Assembly: GCF_937127095.1 (NCBI RefSeq)
Contig: NZ_CAKZLP010000085.1
Span: 87,633-151,632 of the forward strand
Source: an uncultured Amphritea sp.
Lineage (GTDB): Bacteria > Pseudomonadota > Gammaproteobacteria > Pseudomonadales > Balneatricaceae
Length of the DNA stretch: 64,000 nucleotides
Direction: 5' to 3'
The position numbers and the translations under genes are program-made. Every line of letters begins with the position of its first letter. Position 1 is the stretch's first letter. The notes beneath the pieces were generated by a model that saw nothing but the letters and a program-made list of their open reading frames with translations, ran no database searches and was not told the origin of the DNA. Of this stretch, positions 52,788 to 61,602 are shown one piece after another.

Positions 52788-54038
52788 ATGGGCACCATGA
52801 TAGATATCCAGGCAAAAGATGGCAGTGGCAGTTTCAAAGGCTATCTGGCGGTACCGGCTGCGGGTGAAGGGCCGGGTATTGTCCTGCTGCAGGAAATTTT
52901 TGGTATCAACGAAACCATGCGTAAGGTGGCTGATTATTATGCAGAGGAGGGCTATGTGGTACTGGCGCCTGATCTGTTCTGGCGTCAGGAACCTGGTGTG
53001 GAGCTGGAATACAGCCCGGCAGAGTGGGAAAAGGCTTTCGGTTTATATCAGGGCTTTGATCAGGATCTGGGAGTTGAGGATATCGACGCGGCGATCAGTG
53101 TTCTGAAAGGACTGTCTCAGTGCAACGACAAGGTCGGTGCACTGGGGTTCTGTCTGGGCGCCCGCTTATCGTATCTGACAGCCTGCCGCTGTGATGTTGA
53201 TGCTGCCGTCGGTTATTACGGCATGGGCATTGAAAACCATCTGCATGAGGCGGTCAATATCAGTGGCCGCCTGGTGCTGCACTTTGCCGGTAATGATGAA
53301 TATTGCCCTGAAGCGGCGCGCAACGAAATCTATGCGGTGTTGGGTGATCAGGAGCATGTTGAGCTGTATACCTACCCCGGCGTTGACCATGCGTTTGCCC
53401 GGGAGGGATCAGAGCATTATCACAAGCCTTCTGCCCTGATGGCCCATCAGCGTTCGGTGACTGCATTCCGTAAAGTGATCGGCCCGCATTACGATCTGTC
53501 CTATCTGTGGGATAAGCATTGTGAGTATGAATTTGAAACCCGCAATGTGGATGACACCATGGCGACCATGGTGGCTGAGCCGTACGTCAATCATATCCCT
53601 AACATGACTGGTGGGGTTGGCTATAAAAACCTCTATCGCTTCTACAAAAATCACTTTGTTGATGTAAACCCTGCCGATACAGCGCTTATCCCTATCTCCC
53701 GCACCATTGGTGCAACCCAGATTGTTGATGAACTGCTTTTCACCTTCACCCATGACCGTGTCATCGACTGGATGCTGCCGGGCATTGAACCCACTGGAAA
53801 GTACGTTGAAGTGCCTCTGGTGGCGGTGGTTAAGTTCCGTGGTGACAAGTTGTATCACGAGCATATCTATTGGGATCAGGCCTCTGTATTGGTGCAGATT
53901 GGCAAACTCGATCCACACGGCCTGCCGGTTGCCGGACAGGAATCGGCGGCAAAACTGCTGGATGAGACCCTGCCTTCCAATACGCTGATGCCGAACTGGC
54001 CCGACAGTGAAGGTCTGGATCAGGGAGGTGCAAAATGA
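52788..54038 (+). CDS. iifA: IifA-like dienelactone-hydrolase/SnoaL fusion, predicted 3-hydroxyindolin-2-one-converting enzyme
   Basis: This 416-aa protein joins an N-terminal dienelactone hydrolase domain (about 1-230) to a C-terminal SnoaL/NTF2-like domain (about 240-400). The hydrolase triad positions are kept: Glu36 (LLQEIFG), Cys122 (GFCLGAR), Asp170 (GNDEYCP) and His201 (GVDHAF). Gene order and types match iifABCD of indole-degrading Acinetobacter, where IifA is described as a cofactor-independent oxygenase turning 3-hydroxyindolin-2-one into anthranilate. The assignment to that step is from synteny; a plain hydrolase remains possible. RBS CAGGAGG; the end overlaps the next gene by 4 bases. 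Confidence 0.7.
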   Translation: MGTMIDIQAKDGSGSFKGYLAVPAAGEGPGIVLLQEIFGINETMRKVADYYAEEGYVVLAPDLFWRQEPGVELEYSPAEWEKAFGLYQGFDQDLGVEDIDAAISVLKGLSQCNDKVGALGFCLGARLSYLTACRCDVDAAVGYYGMGIENHLHEAVNISGRLVLHFAGNDEYCPEAARNEIYAVLGDQEHVELYTYPGVDHAFAREGSEHYHKPSALMAHQRSVTAFRKVIGPHYDLSYLWDKHCEYEFETRNVDDTMATMVAEPYVNHIPNMTGGVGYKNLYRFYKNHFVDVNPADTALIPISRTIGATQIVDELLFTFTHDRVIDWMLPGIEPTGKYVEVPLVAVVKFRGDKLYHEHIYWDQASVLVQIGKLDPHGLPVAGQESAAKLLDETLPSNTLMPNWPDSEGLDQGGAK

Positions 54039-54823
54039 GCCTGTTCAAAGATCGCAGTGCCATTGTTACCGGTGGGGCAACCCTGATCGGAGCGGCGGTT
54101 GCTGAGGTGTTTATCGAAGCGGGTGCGAGTGTCACCGTGATCGATATCGATGCTGAGGCGGGTGTGGCACTGGCAGACCGGCTTGGGGTTAAGGCTCAGT
54201 TTATCGCCGCAGATATCACCGATGATAAGCAGTTAACCGCTGCAATACACAGTGCTGAAAGTCGCTTTGGTGGCGTTGATTATCTGATCAACCTGGCCTG
54301 CAGCTATCTGGATGAAGGGCAGGCCTCTTCCCGGGCAGACTGGCTCACCGCACTGGATATCAATGTGGTCAGTGCCGTGATGGCGGCCAATATCGCCCGG
54401 CCGCTGATGCTCAAGCGCGGTGGCGGCGCGATCGTCAACTTCAGCAGTATCTCATCACAGATCGCTCAGACCGGTCGCTGGCTTTACCCCGTCAGCAAGG
54501 CGGCGATTCGTCACCTGACCCGCAGCATGGCGATGGACTTTGCTGAAGATGGCATCCGGGTGAACTCGGTTTCTCCGGGCTGGACCTGGTCCCGGGTTAT
54601 CAATGAAGTCAGTGGTGGCAACCGGGCTAAAGCGGATCAGGTTGCTGCTGATTTCCACATGCTGGGGCGTCTGGGTGATCCCCGGGAAGTAGCCGAAGTG
54701 GTGCTGTTTCTCTGTTCTCCTCAGGCCAGTTTTGTGACCGCCGCTGATTACGCGGTTGATGGTGGCTATTCCGCTATTGGTCCGGAACAACGAACCCCTG
54801 CAATCCCAAAACTCGCTGAGTAA
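54035..54823 (+). CDS. iifB: IifB-like short-chain dehydrogenase, predicted indole-2,3-dihydrodiol dehydrogenase
   Basis: This 262-aa SDR has a Rossmann start TGGATLIGAAVAEVF, the DIDAEAG acidic end that favours NAD, catalytic Ser in NFSSISSQ and the YPVSKAA active site. The NNAG-equivalent block is altered (LINLACSY). It is C-terminally complete, with VDGGYSAIG. In the iif pathway IifB oxidises indole-2,3-dihydrodiol to 3-hydroxyindolin-2-one; placement between the iifA-like and styA-like genes supports this. ATGA overlap with the preceding gene shows coupling. Confidence 0.78.
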   Translation: MSLFKDRSAIVTGGATLIGAAVAEVFIEAGASVTVIDIDAEAGVALADRLGVKAQFIAADITDDKQLTAAIHSAESRFGGVDYLINLACSYLDEGQASSRADWLTALDINVVSAVMAANIARPLMLKRGGGAIVNFSSISSQIAQTGRWLYPVSKAAIRHLTRSMAMDFAEDGIRVNSVSPGWTWSRVINEVSGGNRAKADQVAADFHMLGRLGDPREVAEVVLFLCSPQASFVTAADYAVDGGYSAIGPEQRTPAIPKLAE

Positions 54824-54857
54824 GCCAGCAATAAAAATAAAATCTGGAGTAAATTTT

Positions 54858-56099
54858 ATGTCACGTAAAATCGCAATTATCGGTGCTGGACAGTCCGGCC
54901 TTCAGACTGGAATCGGCCTTTTGAAACAGGGCTACCAGGTCACTATGTTATCTAACCGGACCCAGGACGATATTCGTTCCGGCCGGGTCACTTCAAGTCA
55001 GTGCATGTTCGATATGGCGCTGAATACAGAAAGAGAGCTGGGGCTTAATTTCTGGGAAAACGATTGCCCGCCGGTCGAGGGTATTGGCCTGACGGTGCCC
55101 AATCCCGAACGTCCGGGAGAGAAGCTGATCGACTGGGCGGCCCCTATCGACAACAAAGCGCAGTCTGTGGATCAGCGTCTGAAGATGCCGGTGTGGATGG
55201 ATGAGTTTGTCCGTCTGGGTGGCGAGCTGGTGTTCAAAGATGCCGGTATTGAAGAGCTTGAAGCGCTGGCAGTCTCACATGATCTGGTGTTGCTGGCGGC
55301 TGGTAAAGGCGAGATCGTCCGACAGTTTGAGCGAGATGCTGAACGTTCAGTGTTTGATAAACCACAACGCGCCTTAGCACTCACCTATGTGCATGGTATG
55401 ACGCCTAAAGAACCGTTCTCGCGGGTCGCGTTCAACCTGATTCCCGGTGTCGGTGAATACTTTTGTTTCCCTGCCCTGACCCTGAGCGGTCCCTGTGAAA
55501 TTATGGTGTTTGAAGGTGTTCCGGGTGGCCCGATGGATTGCTGGGGCGATGTGGAAACCCCGGAACAACACCTGGCCCGCAGCCTTGAGATCGTCAATAC
55601 CTACTGCCCATGGGAAGCGGAACGTTGCAAGAATATTCAGCTGACCGATGACAATGGTGTGCTCGCTGGTCGCTTCCCACCAACGGTGCGTAAGCCGGTA
55701 ATGACTCTGCCTTCCGGACGTAAAGTGCTGGGGATGGCGGATGCGCTGGTGGTCAACGATCCGATCACCGGTCAGGGCTCAAATAATGGTGCTAAGTGCA
55801 GCAAGATCTATCTGGATTCCATTCTTGCCCGGGGTGATCAGACATTCGATGAAAGCTGGATGAAGGATACCTTCGAAACTTACTGGGCTTATGCAGAAGA
55901 TGTGGTCGGCTGGACCAATAGCATCTTGCTGCCCCCTGAAAATCATACCCTCAACCTGCTGGGTGCGGCACAACAATCCCCCGAACTGGCTAAGACCATC
56001 GCCAACGGTTTTAACAATCCAGTGGATCTGATGCCCTGGTGGACCAATGCAGACGCCTGTAATCAGGTCGTTGGCGAATATTTTAAACAGGAGGCCTGA
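54858..56099 (+). CDS. iifC: IifC/StyA-type FAD-dependent indole monooxygenase
   Basis: This 413-aa flavoprotein monooxygenase is of the styrene monooxygenase A family: N-terminal IAIIGAGQSGLQTGIGLL, LTYVHGMTPKEPFSRVAFNLIPGVGEYF, then VNDPITGQGSNNGAK in the place of the second FAD motif. StyA/IndA/IifC proteins use reduced FAD from a separate reductase to epoxidise styrene or indole. With SDR, reductase and antABC around it, indole is the likely substrate, giving the dihydrodiol. The start at 54858 is preceded by GGAGT. Its reductase follows after one base. Confidence 0.88.
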   Translation: MSRKIAIIGAGQSGLQTGIGLLKQGYQVTMLSNRTQDDIRSGRVTSSQCMFDMALNTERELGLNFWENDCPPVEGIGLTVPNPERPGEKLIDWAAPIDNKAQSVDQRLKMPVWMDEFVRLGGELVFKDAGIEELEALAVSHDLVLLAAGKGEIVRQFERDAERSVFDKPQRALALTYVHGMTPKEPFSRVAFNLIPGVGEYFCFPALTLSGPCEIMVFEGVPGGPMDCWGDVETPEQHLARSLEIVNTYCPWEAERCKNIQLTDDNGVLAGRFPPTVRKPVMTLPSGRKVLGMADALVVNDPITGQGSNNGAKCSKIYLDSILARGDQTFDESWMKDTFETYWAYAEDVVGWTNSILLPPENHTLNLLGAAQQSPELAKTIANGFNNPVDLMPWWTNADACNQVVGEYFKQEA

Positions 56100-56100
56100 G

Positions 56101-56631
56101 ATGACCGCTTCTAATACACAGTCTATCAATTCCGCAGCTGCTGTTGATATGCCGCTAATTGATACCCGCGAGCTGCGCAACACCTTTGGCATGTTTGCCA
56201 CGGGTGTTACCGCCATCACCGCATTGGGCGATAACAATCAGCTGGTGGGGATTACCGCCAACTCTTTCTCATCGCTGTCGTTAGATCCGGCTCTGATTTT
56301 GTGGAGTCTGGTACTGACCTCGCCCAGTGTGGCGGCGTTTGATGAGGGTAAATATTTCAATGTGAATATTCTCAGTCAGCGCCAGGAAGGACTGGCAATG
56401 CAGCTGGCGACCCGTTCTGAGGAAAAGTTTTCCGGTGTTCAGTATCGCTTGAGTCCAACCGGGGTGCCGCTGTTGGAGGATGCATTGGCAACCTTGCAGT
56501 GTCAGGTGGAGTTTACCCGTGTCGCCGGTGATCACCTGCTGATCGTCGGCCGGGTGCTGGACTTTGACCGGGCCGATGAGGGCGAGCCGCTGGTGTTTTA
56601 TCGGGGCGGTTTTAAACAACTTTGTGATTGA
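56101..56631 (+). CDS. iifD: IifD/StyB-type NADH:flavin reductase
   Basis: This 176-aa protein belongs to the flavin reductase (HpaC/StyB-like) domain family: FGMFATGVTAITALGDNNQLVGITANSFSSLSLDPALILWSL, FNVNILSQRQ and HLLIVGRVLDF. It supplies reduced FAD to the monooxygenase encoded just upstream, which matches the two-component IifC/IifD and StyA/StyB arrangement. RBS AGGAGG lies at the end of iifC. Confidence 0.9.
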   Translation: MTASNTQSINSAAAVDMPLIDTRELRNTFGMFATGVTAITALGDNNQLVGITANSFSSLSLDPALILWSLVLTSPSVAAFDEGKYFNVNILSQRQEGLAMQLATRSEEKFSGVQYRLSPTGVPLLEDALATLQCQVEFTRVAGDHLLIVGRVLDFDRADEGEPLVFYRGGFKQLCD

Positions 56632-56710
56632 ACCCTGCGCCACTGAGTCCGGCTGCGGCGTCAGTTTGCAGCCAGGTTCTGATCATACCAATAATAAGGA
56701 ATAACCACTC

Positions 56711-57601
56711 ATGAAACGTACCGTTAACTATGCAATGGGGTGTCTGATCGGGGCAGCTTTAATCACTACCCAGGTTCAGGCGACTGAGGGCGGTGGCTCA
56801 AACTACCCTATGGGGGCTGAAGATCTTATGGTGGGCGCTTTGCCACCACCCGGGCTTTATCCGCTGATCTACGCTGAGCACTATCAGGCAGATGATTTTA
56901 AGGGTAATGACGGTAAAAACCTGCCTATCAACTTCAGCCTGAAAGCCGATGTTGTGGCGCCACGTCTGCTTTATGTCACCGATAAAACGGTGTTCGGTGG
57001 TCAGCTGTTTTTTGCCGGATTGTTACCCCTGGTTGATCTGGATGTATCGGTCATGGGGATGAACGATAGCGAGTCGGGTATCGGTGATCTGGACCTGACC
57101 GCCGCGCTTGCCTTCCATCACAGTCCTCAGTTTCACACCGCTGTGGGTGTCGATGTGATCGCGCCCACCGGCGAATATGATTCCGCCCGGCTGGCCAATA
57201 TTGGCCGTAACTACTGGACTGTTCAGGGTATCTACGCCGCGTCCCATATTGATCCTGCCGGAGTCAATTGGGGGGTAAAAGTGATGTATGACTACAACTT
57301 CGAAAATGATGCTACCCATTATCGGTCGGGTCAGGAGTTGCATGCCGATTATTCACTGGGCTATGGCGTATCACCGAACTGGGTGGTGGGTGTCGGTGGG
57401 TATGCCTATAAACAGTTGACCGGAGATGAAGTCAACGGCACGGATATCGGTAATAAGGGCCAGGCTTTTGCCGTCGGTCCTGCGATTAAATATGACAACG
57501 GCAAAGGCTTCTTTCTATCCGTTAAGTATCAAAAAGAGATGGCGGTTGAAAACCGGCCTCAGGGCGATGCTTTCTGGATAAAAACGATTGTGAAGTTTTA
57601 A
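56711..57601 (+). CDS. SphA/MetA-pathway-type outer-membrane channel
   Basis: This 296-aa protein has a signal peptide (MKRTVNYAMGCLIGAALITTQVQA). Alternating beta-strands end in an aromatic residue (WIKTIVKF), as expected for an outer-membrane barrel. Blocks such as GIGDLDLTAALAFHHSPQFHTAVGVDVIAPTGEYDS and YSLGYGVSPNWVVGVGGYAYKQLTGDE are typical of the COG4313 (phenol MetA/SphA) family found in aromatic-degradation operons. It probably helps the hydrophobic substrate cross the outer membrane. It sits between the iif and ant genes. Confidence 0.88.
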   Translation: MKRTVNYAMGCLIGAALITTQVQATEGGGSNYPMGAEDLMVGALPPPGLYPLIYAEHYQADDFKGNDGKNLPINFSLKADVVAPRLLYVTDKTVFGGQLFFAGLLPLVDLDVSVMGMNDSESGIGDLDLTAALAFHHSPQFHTAVGVDVIAPTGEYDSARLANIGRNYWTVQGIYAASHIDPAGVNWGVKVMYDYNFENDATHYRSGQELHADYSLGYGVSPNWVVGVGGYAYKQLTGDEVNGTDIGNKGQAFAVGPAIKYDNGKGFFLSVKYQKEMAVENRPQGDAFWIKTIVKF

Positions 57602-57630
57602 TCAATTAGCCGAGCCAGGAGACTGAATCA

Positions 57631-59025
57631 ATGAATACTAATTCGAAACAAACACTGCTTGAGTGGCGCGATAAGGTTGAAAGCTGGACCGACTTCCGTC
57701 CTGAAGAAAATGTATATCGGGTGGCCCGCGAGATGTTTACTGATCGTGACCTGTTCGATATTGAAATGGATCTGATCTTTGAGAACACCTGGATCTATGC
57801 CTGCCATGAGAGTCAGATCGCCAACCCCCATGACTTTTTTACTATGCAGGCGGGTCGTCAGGCGATGATCATCACCCGTGATGGTAATGGTGAACTGAAT
57901 GCGCTGATAAATGCTTGTCAGCATCGTGGCGCAACCCTGACACGAGTATGTCGAGGCAACCAGTCTACCTTTACCTGTCCGTTTCATGCGTGGTGCTATA
58001 AGACCGATGGCCGGCTGGTGAAGGTGAAAGCACCCGGCGAATATTCCGATGACTTTGATAAGTCCACCCGGGGGTTGCGTAAAGCGCTGATCAGCTCTTA
58101 CAAAGGGTTCGTTTTCATTAACCTGAATACCGCCTGTAGCGAGTCACTGGAAGACTTTCTCGGTGATGCCCGTATCGGTTTTGACATGATGGTGGCGCAG
58201 TCAGAGAACGGTGAGCTGGAAGTGCTGCCGGGGTCCTCCTCCTATACCTTTGATGGTAACTGGAAACTACAGAACGAAAACGGTCTGGATGGTTATCACG
58301 TCAGTACTGTGCACTATAACTACGTAGCGACGGTGCAGTATCGTCAGCAGCTGGAAGTAGAAAAGCATGGCGCTGGCAAAAAAGTGCTCGACTACAGCAA
58401 GCTGGGGGCGGGCGATAAGGAAACCGATGATGGCTGGTTTGCTTTTAACAACGGTCATACCATCCTCTTCAGCGATATGCCCAACCCTGAGGTTCGTCCG
58501 GGCTATGCCTCGGTTATGCCTCGCCTGATCGAAGAGTACGGTGAAAGCCGGGCGCAGTGGATGATGCACCGTCTGCGTAACCTCAACATCTACCCCAGCC
58601 TGTTCTTTATGGATCAGATCAGCTCTCAACTGCGTGTGGTTCGCCCGGTCGCCTGGAATAAGACTGAAGTGCATAGCTTCTGTCTCGGGGTTAAAGGCGA
58701 ATCCGATGACGACCGGGAAAACCGTATCCGTCAGTTTGAGGACTTCTTTAACGTTTCCGGTATGGGTACGCCGGATGATCTGGTGGAGTTCCGCGAAGCC
58801 CAGAAGGGTTTTGAAGCGCGCCTGGAACGCTGGAATGAGATCTCCCGTGGCTGTGAAAAATGGACCACTGAGCCTACCGTCAATACCCGGGCTCTGGGTA
58901 TTCACCCGGCCATGACCGGCACCGAGTTCACCCATGAAGGTCTCTATGTCAATCAGCACTCTACCTGGCAGCGTTATCTGCTGCGGGGGCTGGATCTTAA
59001 ACTGCAGCAGCAGGAGGAAAAGTGA
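57631..59025 (+). CDS. antA: AntA, anthranilate 1,2-dioxygenase large subunit
   Basis: This 464-aa ring-hydroxylating oxygenase alpha subunit has a Rieske centre C96-x-H98 (CQHRG) and C116-x2-H119 (CPFHAWCY), and mononuclear iron ligands H223 and H228 in ENGLDGYHVSTVHYNY with a bridging Asp220. It belongs to the benzoate/anthranilate group (BenA/AntA). Anthranilate is favoured over benzoate because the gene follows the indole-to-anthranilate genes and precedes trpGDC. Product is catechol with loss of CO2 and ammonia. It is coupled to antB by a TGATG overlap. Confidence 0.88.
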   Translation: MNTNSKQTLLEWRDKVESWTDFRPEENVYRVAREMFTDRDLFDIEMDLIFENTWIYACHESQIANPHDFFTMQAGRQAMIITRDGNGELNALINACQHRGATLTRVCRGNQSTFTCPFHAWCYKTDGRLVKVKAPGEYSDDFDKSTRGLRKALISSYKGFVFINLNTACSESLEDFLGDARIGFDMMVAQSENGELEVLPGSSSYTFDGNWKLQNENGLDGYHVSTVHYNYVATVQYRQQLEVEKHGAGKKVLDYSKLGAGDKETDDGWFAFNNGHTILFSDMPNPEVRPGYASVMPRLIEEYGESRAQWMMHRLRNLNIYPSLFFMDQISSQLRVVRPVAWNKTEVHSFCLGVKGESDDDRENRIRQFEDFFNVSGMGTPDDLVEFREAQKGFEARLERWNEISRGCEKWTTEPTVNTRALGIHPAMTGTEFTHEGLYVNQHSTWQRYLLRGLDLKLQQQEEK

Positions 59026-59528
59026 TGACCACCGAAATGAAAAACGCTGCCCTGCAGAGTATTGAACAGTTTCTGTATAAACAGTCCGAGCATTGTGATC
59101 GTCAGCAGTGGGATGAGTATCTGGCAGCCTTTGATGAAAATGCCGAGTTTCATATTCCCCAGTGGGACTCCGAGCATGTGCATACCACCGACCCTAAACG
59201 GGAGATGTCGCTGATCTACTATGCCACCCGGGCAGGTCTTGAGGATCGGGTCTTCCGCATCCGCACCGGCAAGTCGGCGGCTTGTACCCCGATGCCCCGC
59301 ACCCTGCATAGTGTTAACAATGTGCAGGGCGAAGAGCAGGCGGATGGTACCTGGAAGGTTAAGGCCAACTGGGTGACACACTTTTACCGTTTTGGTGAAT
59401 CTGAAGCCTTCTTTGGCCGGGCTGAATATATCCTTCGAGCCGATAGCGACAGTTGGAAAGTCCTTCGTAAACAAGCGATTTTATTGAACGATAAAATTCG
59501 TCATGTGCTTGATTTCTATCACGTCTGA
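59025..59528 (+). CDS. antB: AntB, anthranilate 1,2-dioxygenase small subunit
   Basis: This 167-aa beta subunit has the conserved QWDEYLAAFDENAEFHIPQWD block, HTTDPKREMSLIYYATRAGLEDRVFRIRTGKSAA, and the TPMPRTLHSVNNV and NWVTHFYRFGES strands. It holds a structural role in the alpha3-beta3 oxygenase. The ATG at 59025 has AGGAGG upstream; an adjacent GTG at 59022 is in frame. No antC start follows directly: 135 bases with a hairpin separate them. Confidence 0.9.
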   Translation: MTTEMKNAALQSIEQFLYKQSEHCDRQQWDEYLAAFDENAEFHIPQWDSEHVHTTDPKREMSLIYYATRAGLEDRVFRIRTGKSAACTPMPRTLHSVNNVQGEEQADGTWKVKANWVTHFYRFGESEAFFGRAEYILRADSDSWKVLRKQAILLNDKIRHVLDFYHV

Positions 59529-59567
59529 TCGGTTATCAGGTCGGATTTAAGATCTTTAGGCTTCAGA

Positions 59568-59603
59568 GCAGAGCCCGCTTTGTTCCCCTTCGCGGGCTTC
59601 TGC
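59568..59603 (+). other. Stem-loop between antB and antC
   Basis: GCAGAGCCCGC pairs with GCGGGCTTCTGC (one bulge) around a 13-base loop in the 135-base gap. There is no strong T-run, so it could be a processing or partial-termination site that lowers reductase expression relative to the oxygenase. Confidence 0.55.
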
Positions 59604-59663
59604 AACGGTCTGTATGTCGTCGATTCCGGTCTTTTATCAGGCGAAGATTCTCTGAGGTGTTTT

Positions 59664-60683
59664 ATGAATAAAGTTGCTTTGAATTTCAGTGACGGGCGCA
59701 CCAAATTTATTGGTGTTAACGCTGGAGAAACTGTTCTTGATGCGGCCCTGCGTCAGGGTATTACGATTCCGGTGGATTGTCGTGAGGGTGTTTGTGCCAC
59801 CTGTAAAGGGCGGTGCAGCTCCGGGGATTACCAGCTTGAATATGTTGATGAGGATGCGTTGAGTCAGTCAGATCTTGAGCAGGGCAGTGTGCTGACCTGT
59901 CAGATGCGGGTGGCATCCGATTGCGCCATCGAGTTTGGCTTTGAGTCAACGCTCTGTACCAGCTCCGGGCCGGAAGAGCTGGAGGCCGTGATTACCAAAA
60001 TAGACCTGGTATCAGAATCCGCCGCGGTGGTTTACATCGATGCCAGGGCCCGCGGTGACCAGTTGGATTTTCTGCCAGGACAGTATGCCCATGTGAATGT
60101 GCCGGGCACCGAAGAGTGGCGTTCCTACTCCTTTGCCTGTGCGCCAAATGAGACGAATCAGCTGCAGTTTCTGATTCGGCTTCTGCCACAGGGGGTGATG
60201 AGCGACTATCTGCGTGACCGGGCAAAACCGGGCGAGCGGATGAAACTGAAGGCGCCGTTGGGAGCTTTTTATCTGCATCAGATCAAGCGTCCGCTGATCT
60301 TTGTCGCTGGTGGAACCGGGCTGGCTGCGTTTCTCGGGATGCTCGATCAGCTGGTTGAGAATCCTGAACGTTGTGATCAGCCGATTACACTGTTTTACGG
60401 CGTCACTCAGGTGGCTGATCTGTGTGAGATCGAGCGTATCCAGCAGTTTGCAGAAAAGCTACCTAACTTCAGTTACTACAGCATCGTGATGAAAGAGGCT
60501 GCAGGCTGGCAGGGGCCGGTTGGGGTGGTTACCGATCTGTTTGAGGATAGCCATTTCAACGATGGCGAGGTTGATCTCTATCTGTGTGGGCCTCCGCCGA
60601 TGGTGGATGCCGTTAAGGGCTGGCTGGATGAACGGGAGATGGCCAATAGTGCGATCCATTATGAGAAATTCTCCGCCAGCTAA
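59664..60683 (+). CDS. antC: AntC, anthranilate 1,2-dioxygenase reductase
   Basis: This 339-aa protein has an N-terminal plant-type [2Fe-2S] domain (VDCREGVCATCKGRC and later VLTCQ). The FAD domain contains WRSYSFACAPNE and LPQGVMSDYL, and the NAD domain has LIFVAGGTGLAAFLGMLDQL and DLYLCGPPPMVDAVKGWL. It passes electrons from NADH to AntAB. ATG 59664 with TGAGG upstream begins directly at the ferredoxin domain; the upstream frame extension is non-coding. Confidence 0.9.
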   Translation: MNKVALNFSDGRTKFIGVNAGETVLDAALRQGITIPVDCREGVCATCKGRCSSGDYQLEYVDEDALSQSDLEQGSVLTCQMRVASDCAIEFGFESTLCTSSGPEELEAVITKIDLVSESAAVVYIDARARGDQLDFLPGQYAHVNVPGTEEWRSYSFACAPNETNQLQFLIRLLPQGVMSDYLRDRAKPGERMKLKAPLGAFYLHQIKRPLIFVAGGTGLAAFLGMLDQLVENPERCDQPITLFYGVTQVADLCEIERIQQFAEKLPNFSYYSIVMKEAAGWQGPVGVVTDLFEDSHFNDGEVDLYLCGPPPMVDAVKGWLDEREMANSAIHYEKFSAS

Positions 60684-61010
60684 CGCTGCTTTGCCTGCCA
60701 GGCTCACCTGCTACTTAAAAAAGCAGCGCATATTTACCTTCAGCGACTAGTACTTCCAATACCTGGATATCATGGAAACGGATATGCAGGTATTTTTGCT
60801 CTGGCTGTTTATCGCTGTTTTCCTCTGTTAGCCCCCCGGTGAGGGTTTTCATCGCGCATCAGTATTATCCAGAATTAGGTTGCTGTACTATAATCGGCTG
60901 TTCTTCGAGGCCGTCTGCTGCTCAGTTTCGATTTCTTAGGTTTATAAACCGGGTAACCTGAATAAGGCTCGATGTTATTAATTATATAAATCAATAGGTT
61001 AAATATTGAT
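60684..61010. other. Gene-free stretch between antC and trpG
   Basis: The 327 bases start with a 9-bp inverted repeat CGCTGCTTT/AAAGCAGCG (60684-60728) that may end the ant transcript. A TATAAT at 60889-60894 is a plausible -10 element for trpGDC. A 19-codon hydrophobic frame (60772-60831) has one Trp only. No convincing Trp attenuator was found. Confidence 0.55.
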
Positions 61011-61592
61011 ATGTTGCTAATGATCGATAATTACGACTCGTTTACCTATAACGTCGTGCAATATCTGGGTGAACTGGGCGCTGATGTTCAGGTGTATCGT
61101 AATGATGAAATTACCATCGAACAGATCGAAGCCCTGAATCCTACTCAGCTGGTGATCTCTCCCGGTCCCTGTACGCCAAATGAAGCGGGTATCTCTGTTC
61201 CGGCGATAAAACATTTTGCCGGTAAACTGCCGATCTTTGGTATCTGTCTGGGCCATCAGAGTATGGGGCAGGCCTTTGGCGGTGATGTGGTGCGTGCCCG
61301 TCAGGTGATGCATGGTAAGGTCTCTCCGGTTTATCACCACAATACCGGGGTGTTTGCCGGGCTGGAAAATCCGGTCTCTGTGACGCGCTATCACTCACTG
61401 GTGATTGATAAGAATACCTTGCCAGATTGTCTGGAGATCACCGCCTGGACTCAGAACGATGATGGTAGTGTCGATGAGATCATGGGCGTGCGGCATAAAG
61501 AGCTGGATATTGAGGGGGTGCAGTTCCATCCGGAATCTATCCTCACTCAGCAGGGCCATGATCTGCTGCAAAACTTTTTAAACCGAGCATAA
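61011..61592 (+). CDS. trpG: TrpG, anthranilate synthase glutamine amidotransferase subunit
   Basis: This 193-aa class I amidotransferase begins MLLMIDNYDSFTYNVVQYL, has nucleophile Cys in PIFGICLGHQSMGQAFGG and the His-Glu pair in VQFHPESIL. It provides ammonia for TrpE (anthranilate) and probably also PabB. trpE is not in the window. It starts the trpGDC operon, the arrangement seen in Pseudomonas and relatives. Confidence 0.96.
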   Translation: MLLMIDNYDSFTYNVVQYLGELGADVQVYRNDEITIEQIEALNPTQLVISPGPCTPNEAGISVPAIKHFAGKLPIFGICLGHQSMGQAFGGDVVRARQVMHGKVSPVYHHNTGVFAGLENPVSVTRYHSLVIDKNTLPDCLEITAWTQNDDGSVDEIMGVRHKELDIEGVQFHPESILTQQGHDLLQNFLNRA

Positions 61593-61602
61593 GGACGACA
61601 CA

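Noticed and set aside
60772..60831. 19-codon frame before trpG as a Trp leader peptide
   Set aside because: It has a single Trp codon, lies upstream of the likely TATAAT, and no terminator/antiterminator pair follows.
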